From the NCBI RefSeq assembly GCF_022267515.1, contig NZ_JAKFGB010000012.1, positions 868,001 to 932,000 of the forward strand: 64,000 nucleotides of DNA, read 5' to 3'. How positions within the stretch are numbered: position 1 is the first letter of the stretch; every line of letters begins with the position of its first letter. Below are positions 59,829 to 64,000 of the stretch, one piece after another. The stretch comes from Rubinisphaera margarita (GTDB lineage: Bacteria > Planctomycetota > Planctomycetia > Planctomycetales > Planctomycetaceae). The translations under genes and the position numbers were made by a program. The notes below the pieces were generated by a model. The model was not told the origin of the DNA. It saw nothing but the letters and a program-made list of their open reading frames with translations, and made no database searches.

Positions 59829-62696
59829 CTAATCGATGAAACGAAACTCGGGACTGCAGAAGAGGCTCTGAGTCAGCATGGTCCAGACCTCTGGTGAGTC
59901 GTTCGGTTTCGAAGTATTCAGGAATCGGTCCGCCAACTCCTGCTCGTCGGCCGAGGGGGCGCGTCCGAGCGCGGATCGATACAGCCACTCAACTCGTTCC
60001 TGCCGGTCGCGGCCTGTATCAGTCAGCAGTTGTTGAGCAGTCTCCTCGGCGAGTTCGAGTATCAGACTGCTGTTCATCATGTAAAGTGCCTGCGTTGCAA
60101 GTGTGGTATTGGTTCGCTTCCCCTGAACCAGGTTCGGATCCGGGAAATCGAACACGGCCAGCATGGGATGCAGTCGATTGCGGAAGACCGGCAGATAGAC
60201 GCTGCGATGTCGATCGCTGTAAGTGAAATCGAATTCTGAATTCGTCCCGTTGGGAACCGTGTTGCCGCCATGCGATTCTTCGAGACGACCGCTGATCTGC
60301 AGCAGAGCATCACGCAGAAACTCGGCATCGGCTCGCCGCCTGGGGAAATACGCGAGCAGGCGATTCTCAGGATCGATGGTTGACTTGAGTTGCGATTCGG
60401 TCTGTCCGGAGATTCGATAGGTTCGGGAAAGTACGATCTGACGGATCAGAGATTTCACGGACCAGTTATTCCGTATGAAATCGACCGCGAGGTAGTCGAG
60501 CAACTGCGGATGCGAGGGCAACTCGCCGGTGCTGCCGAAGTTGTCGACCGTTCGAACGATGCCGGCTCCGAACAGATGATGCCAGATGCGGTTGACCATA
60601 ACCCGAGCCGTAAGCGGGTTCTCTGGACTGGCGATCCATTCGGCCAGTTCGAGGCGACCGCTTTGCGAAGAGCGGATCGTCGCATCGCCGGTCGTGGCCA
60701 CCTGCAGAACACCCCGCGGGATGACCGGGCCGAGATTCCGAATATTGCCGCGAATACATAGCTCCGTATCGCCAATCTCGTCCGGGACCTCTTCGCGAAC
60801 CGCCATCACCTCCTCCGGTGCGGGCGGCGCGTCTTTCTTCAGTGTGCTGATCTGTTCGGTGAGTTCTTGTTTCTTCTGTTTAAGACGTCTGGCCTCAGCC
60901 ACGGCTTCCAGGTCGACTGTCGCATTCAACAGGCTTGACCGTTGCAGTTCGTCGCGTTCAGACAACAACTGCGATGAAAGCAGCTGGACCGCGTCGACGA
61001 TCACGACGCCACTGGTGCCGGCCGTGCCGACGGTAATCCGAACAGGTTCCGCTTTAGAAGACTGCAGCTCAAACGAGCCCAGGGAAACAAACAGTCCATC
61101 GATCGGAGGTGCGGGCTTCTGATTGATGGTCAGGGTGGCCAACTCGCCCGTCTGGTCGCTAATTGTCACTGGAGCGGCGGAGGTCCGGTTTGATCCACTC
61201 GAGTAGGCGACGCGAATTTCGTACTGTCCTGGTTCGGCCAGCTGAACTTCGAACACAGCTGAGTTTGCGCCTTTCGCCGTATTCTGATCGTGTACGTATT
61301 CCTGACCGACATACTTGGGATTGCTGGTCGAGCCCTTCCAGTCTCCGATGAGTTTCGGTTCGTCGTTCACGATTCCGGCGAGAAGTCGCGGAGAAATGCT
61401 GCGGGCGTCAGCCCGGGGATTCAGCTCTTTTAGGCGATTCGTGACATCCGCCAGTTGTGCTTCCAGACTGTTGAGTTCCCGACGGTACTCATCGTACCGG
61501 GCCTGTTGCTCAGGCGGCATCGGAATTTCCTGCGTGATCCATTCCGCCACATTGCCGGGGCCGACTGACTTCGTGCTCCGGAAGATCCCCGCGAGAGCGT
61601 AGTAGTCCGCGGCTGGGATGGGATCGAACTTGTGATCGTGACACCGGGCACAGCCGATCGTCATGCCAAGAAAGGCTTTGCCGAGGGTATCGATCTGCTC
61701 ATCGACAACCTCCATTCGCAGGAGGGCTTTGTCCTGCAGCTCGTAATTGTGAGGGCCGAGCATGAGGAAGCCGCAGCCAGTAAGTTGTTCGGCGGCCTGC
61801 TCCACAGATTCATACGGGAGAAGATCCCCAGCGAGCTGTTCTCGAATGAATTGATCATACGGTTTGTCGGCCTGGAACGAATCGATCACGTAATCCCGAT
61901 ACCGCCACGAGTTCCGATAGATGCGAGAGCGTCCGCCGCCGGTCGAATCTGCATAGCGGGCGACATCGAGCCAGTGACGGCCCCAGCGTTCGCCGAACTC
62001 GCGAGATGCCAGCAGTCGGTCGACGATGCGGGCATAAGCTTTCGGAGAAGAATCTGCAGCAAAGGTTCTCACCTGCTCTGGTGAGGGCGGAAGTCCCGTC
62101 AGGTCATAATACACTCGCCGGAGCAGAACCTCCGCATCCGCTGGCCCATTCTGACTCAGCCCGGCTTCGTTCAATTTCGCGAGGATGAAACGGTCGACCG
62201 GCTCTTCGACGCCAGAGACTTCAGGAAGCTCCGGTGTGGTCAGCGGCTGAAATGCCCAGAACTCGCGACCGGCGTCCAGGTCAATCCCCGTGTGCCGCTG
62301 CGGAGCTTCTCCGTCGCGCGGATCAGGAGCGCCTCGCTTAATCCATGTTTCAAAGTCGTTCAGAATCTGCTCGGGCAGCTTTCCCTGCGGGGGCATCTCG
62401 AACGACTCGAATTTCATCGCACTCAGCAGCAGACTCTCGTCCACATCTCCGGGAATCACCGCGGGGCCGGAATCGCCGCCGGTTGCAAGGGCCTCGCGGG
62501 AGTGGACCAGCAGGCCGCCTTTAATGGCTTTTGATTCCGGTGAATGACATTCGTAGCAGTGCTCGATCAGCACGGGCCGGATTTTCTCCTCGAAGAACGC
62601 AAGATCCTCGGGAGAGAGCGCGGGCGATTCCGCCCGCAGGACGGATGGAAAATTGCTCACGAAGAGGAGCACCAGAGTAACGGCGAGTACGCGCAT
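59829..62696 (-). CDS. PSD1 protein: planctomycete cytochrome c (DUF1549 + DUF1553) with a golvesin-like insert
   Basis: 955 aa, signal peptide (about 1-22). A planctomycete-type cytochrome c domain has CYECH at residues 47-51 (EHCYECHSPESKAIKGGL). DUF1549 follows (VDRFILAKLNEAGLS ... FGERWGRHWLDVARYADS) and DUF1553 is near the C-terminus (NPLTARVMVNRIWHHLFGAGIVRTVDNFG). Between them residues about 440-590 form a golvesin/xanthan-lyase-like beta domain (YVHDQNTAKGANSAVFEVQL ... GVVIVDAVQLL) and a coiled-coil (LDEAVAEARRLKQKKQEL-like). Operon with the DUF1501 gene. Confidence 0.93.
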   Translation of the reverse strand: MRVLAVTLVLLFVSNFPSVLRAESPALSPEDLAFFEEKIRPVLIEHCYECHSPESKAIKGGLLVHSREALATGGDSGPAVIPGDVDESLLLSAMKFESFEMPPQGKLPEQILNDFETWIKRGAPDPRDGEAPQRHTGIDLDAGREFWAFQPLTTPELPEVSGVEEPVDRFILAKLNEAGLSQNGPADAEVLLRRVYYDLTGLPPSPEQVRTFAADSSPKAYARIVDRLLASREFGERWGRHWLDVARYADSTGGGRSRIYRNSWRYRDYVIDSFQADKPYDQFIREQLAGDLLPYESVEQAAEQLTGCGFLMLGPHNYELQDKALLRMEVVDEQIDTLGKAFLGMTIGCARCHDHKFDPIPAADYYALAGIFRSTKSVGPGNVAEWITQEIPMPPEQQARYDEYRRELNSLEAQLADVTNRLKELNPRADARSISPRLLAGIVNDEPKLIGDWKGSTSNPKYVGQEYVHDQNTAKGANSAVFEVQLAEPGQYEIRVAYSSGSNRTSAAPVTISDQTGELATLTINQKPAPPIDGLFVSLGSFELQSSKAEPVRITVGTAGTSGVVIVDAVQLLSSQLLSERDELQRSSLLNATVDLEAVAEARRLKQKKQELTEQISTLKKDAPPAPEEVMAVREEVPDEIGDTELCIRGNIRNLGPVIPRGVLQVATTGDATIRSSQSGRLELAEWIASPENPLTARVMVNRIWHHLFGAGIVRTVDNFGSTGELPSHPQLLDYLAVDFIRNNWSVKSLIRQIVLSRTYRISGQTESQLKSTIDPENRLLAYFPRRRADAEFLRDALLQISGRLEESHGGNTVPNGTNSEFDFTYSDRHRSVYLPVFRNRLHPMLAVFDFPDPNLVQGKRTNTTLATQALYMMNSSLILELAEETAQQLLTDTGRDRQERVEWLYRSALGRAPSADEQELADRFLNTSKPNDSPEVWTMLTQSLFCSPEFRFID

Positions 62697-63324
62697 GAGA
62701 CCTGTGTGGGGAAGGATGCTATGCGGGAAGTCCGGCGTGCGGCAGGCTCTATATTAAGAGATTGTCGACCGATAAGCACGTCTCGATCTATCTTGAGTCT
62801 CGTTTTGTCGAGGATTCCTGTCAAGCAGGATTTCCCGCCCGGCTCGATCGAAGAGCCGAAATGGCTGATTGACGAGCGTCCGCTTTTCTGAATGCTCAAC
62901 GATCAGGGTGGAACCTCCTCGAACGACGAGGTCCCGGAGTCCCCATCGGCGATTAACGCGATTCCTCCAGAAACCTGATGTCACCCTCACCGATGTTAAC
63001 GTGTGTACCAGGGTCCCCAGCGATCCTGAGACGTTTCGCATCGGAGTCTTCCCCATCCACCGGCGAGCTTGTGGGGAGATCTGCCCGATTCCGCAGAGGT
63101 CTCCCGATCCGATCTTCATAACATTTCCAACTGGCATGCACACTGCGGGGACTCGCCGTCACGGGCCTTAGCTAACAAGGTTCGCACACGCCAGGAAGCC
63201 GGCGGAGGTTCCGTTGCCCTGGTGTTGAGCGGACGAACGGAAGGCTTTCCGTTCTCAGCGATCTTAGTGAGACCGCGATGCCGCTCGGACAAGATTCAGA
63301 ATTGCTTGAAGAAAGGAGTTGGTA
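62697..63324. promoter_or_regulatory. 628-bp non-coding region with several hairpins, ahead of the Asp/Tyr/Trp-rich gene
   Basis: No accepted gene. Hairpins seen: TCCTG/CAGGA at about 62815-62829; GGGAGA-TCTGC at 63074-63084 pairing with GCAGA-GG-TCTCCC at 63093-63105; and GAACGGAA/TTCCGTTC with a 4-nt loop at 63235-63254. The last two lie in the probable leader of the next plus-strand gene, 70-250 nt before its ATG. It also holds the PSD1 promoter on the minus strand. Confidence 0.5.
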
Positions 63325-63684
63325 ATGAACGCACTCTCATTCCGATTACTTAGCAGCCTGCTGGCGATCCCGCTGGCTTTCGCGTTTGTGTCGCCGGTCG
63401 AAGCTCAGGAGACGTACACCGAAGAGTACTACGACTCGTACTACGACGACGCTGACAATTACGACTACGACTACAACGACTACACCTGGAACGACTGGTG
63501 GGAAGACGATTACGAGTACGGCTACTACGGCGATGATGACTACGCCTATGACGACGACTACTACGAAGACTACCGCGACGATGAGTACGGTTGGAACGAC
63601 GACTGGTGGGAAGATGATTACGCCTACGCCGACGGGTACTACGACAACTACTACGACGGCGACACCTGGTGGGACTGGGAATAG
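63325..63684 (+). CDS. Secreted Asp/Tyr/Trp-rich low-complexity protein
   Basis: 119 aa from the ATG at 63325 with AAGGAG 7 bp upstream. A signal peptide (about residues 1-28, MNALSFRLLSSLLAIPLAFA then ...EAQ) is followed by 91 residues of which 62 are Asp, Tyr or Trp (28 Asp, 25 Tyr, 9 Trp), with one basic residue. It contains a loose repeat built on WNDxWWEDDYxY. No known domain. The mature chain must be very acidic and disordered or metal-bound. Perhaps a matrix, adhesive or Ca2+-binding protein; this is a guess. The next gene encodes another secreted low-complexity protein. Confidence 0.85.
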   Translation: MNALSFRLLSSLLAIPLAFAFVSPVEAQETYTEEYYDSYYDDADNYDYDYNDYTWNDWWEDDYEYGYYGDDDYAYDDDYYEDYRDDEYGWNDDWWEDDYAYADGYYDNYYDGDTWWDWE

Positions 63685-63742
63685 TCTCTGCCCCGTGTGC
63701 CAGAACGCTCCAATGACATCAAAAGCAAAAGGAATATCAACG

Positions 63743-64000
63743 ATGCTTCTACGTAATCCAAACCTTGTGGCCGCATTCGGCCTCTCCGCCCTGCTCGCCA
63801 TGCCGGTTCATGCTCAGCAGGCTCCGCGCGAGCAGAATCGTGATCGCCAGAACGAGTCGAGCCAGCAGGAATCTCGGCCCGGCGATCAGCAGAACAGCGA
63901 GCGTCAGTCCGATCGCTTCGAGAACCAGAACCGGGAGGACCGCGACAGCGAATCCCGAACCGACGAGAACCAGAATCAGCGACAGCTGCGCAATCAGCAT
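63743..64000 (+). CDS. Secreted Gln/Arg/Asn/Glu-rich low-complexity protein (partial, right edge)
   Basis: 86 codons visible, start ATG at 63743 with AAGGA upstream. A signal peptide ends near AMPVHAQQ (about residue 26), then a polar chain rich in Gln, Arg, Asn, Asp and Glu (NRDRQNESSQQ, DRFENQNREDR). Coiled-coil or disordered. It follows the Asp/Tyr/Trp-rich gene by 58 bp in the same direction, so both probably share a transcript and a location outside the cell. The rest is beyond the window. Confidence 0.75.
   Translation, partial: MLLRNPNLVAAFGLSALLAMPVHAQQAPREQNRDRQNESSQQESRPGDQQNSERQSDRFENQNREDRDSESRTDENQNQRQLRNQH

Noticed and set aside
62754..63171. Overlapping frames on both strands in the 62.7-63.3 kb gap
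   Set aside because: No ribosome sites or family patterns; the region looks like leader and promoter sequence.

Overview
The window (about 58% G+C by eye) looks like chromosome of a planctomycete. Diagnostic families are present: three DUF1559 prepilin-like proteins, a DUF1549/DUF1553 'PSD1' cytochrome c protein beside a DUF1501 protein, a CxPSR sulfatase, several Tat-exported hydrolases, and an ECF sigma factor joined to a Ser/Thr kinase. Order Planctomycetales, Planctomycetaceae-like, is my inference; no rRNA or species marker is present.

Layout. 1-4 kb: a periplasmic molybdenum hydroxylase operon (large subunit cut by the left edge). 4-13.5 kb: mostly catabolic or exported enzymes on the minus strand (aldo/keto reductase, sulfatase, tandem alpha/beta hydrolase, amidohydrolase, PHP-domain protein, unknown Tat protein), with dinB among them. 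13.6-19.7 kb: a compact minus-strand operon of acyl carrier protein, FAD oxidoreductase, AMP-forming ligase, stand-alone condensation domain and HTTM-like membrane protein. This is the best candidate here for an undescribed biosynthetic system. 20-22 kb: ktrB-ktrA potassium uptake. 22.4-32 kb: DUF1559 protein, double sialidase-like protein, FAD oxidoreductase with a golvesin-like tail, then a tight three-gene sugar operon (HPS/KGPDC-like, Zn-dehydrogenase, isomerase/epimerase), PaiB-like protein and a membrane C39-like protein. 32-40 kb: sialidase, then SRAP, dnaE2, imuB and imuA (the mutasome), with a nested set of palindromic repeats between dnaE2 and imuB and a perfect inverted repeat upstream of imuA.

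40-47 kb is an oxygen/stress island: a two-component system whose kinase has a FixL-like haem PAS domain, a class II cytochrome-like protein, a hemerythrin-like protein, a two-domain universal stress protein, a baeRF-like protein, and broken remnants of a cytochrome c and an Hsp20 gene. 47-54 kb: SLC13 transporter, GT39-like membrane protein with TPRs, DUF1559, sigma-kinase fusion, ferredoxin, DUF1559. 55-58 kb: an odd tRNA-Asn followed by an array of GAAA-loop hairpins, a SUFU-like protein, a band-7 protein and a small frameshifted gene. 58-62.7 kb: the DUF1501/PSD1 pair. The right end holds two secreted low-complexity proteins, one almost entirely Asp, Tyr and Trp.

All functions are read from motifs and family resemblance by eye. 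No database search, structure prediction or RNA folding was run.
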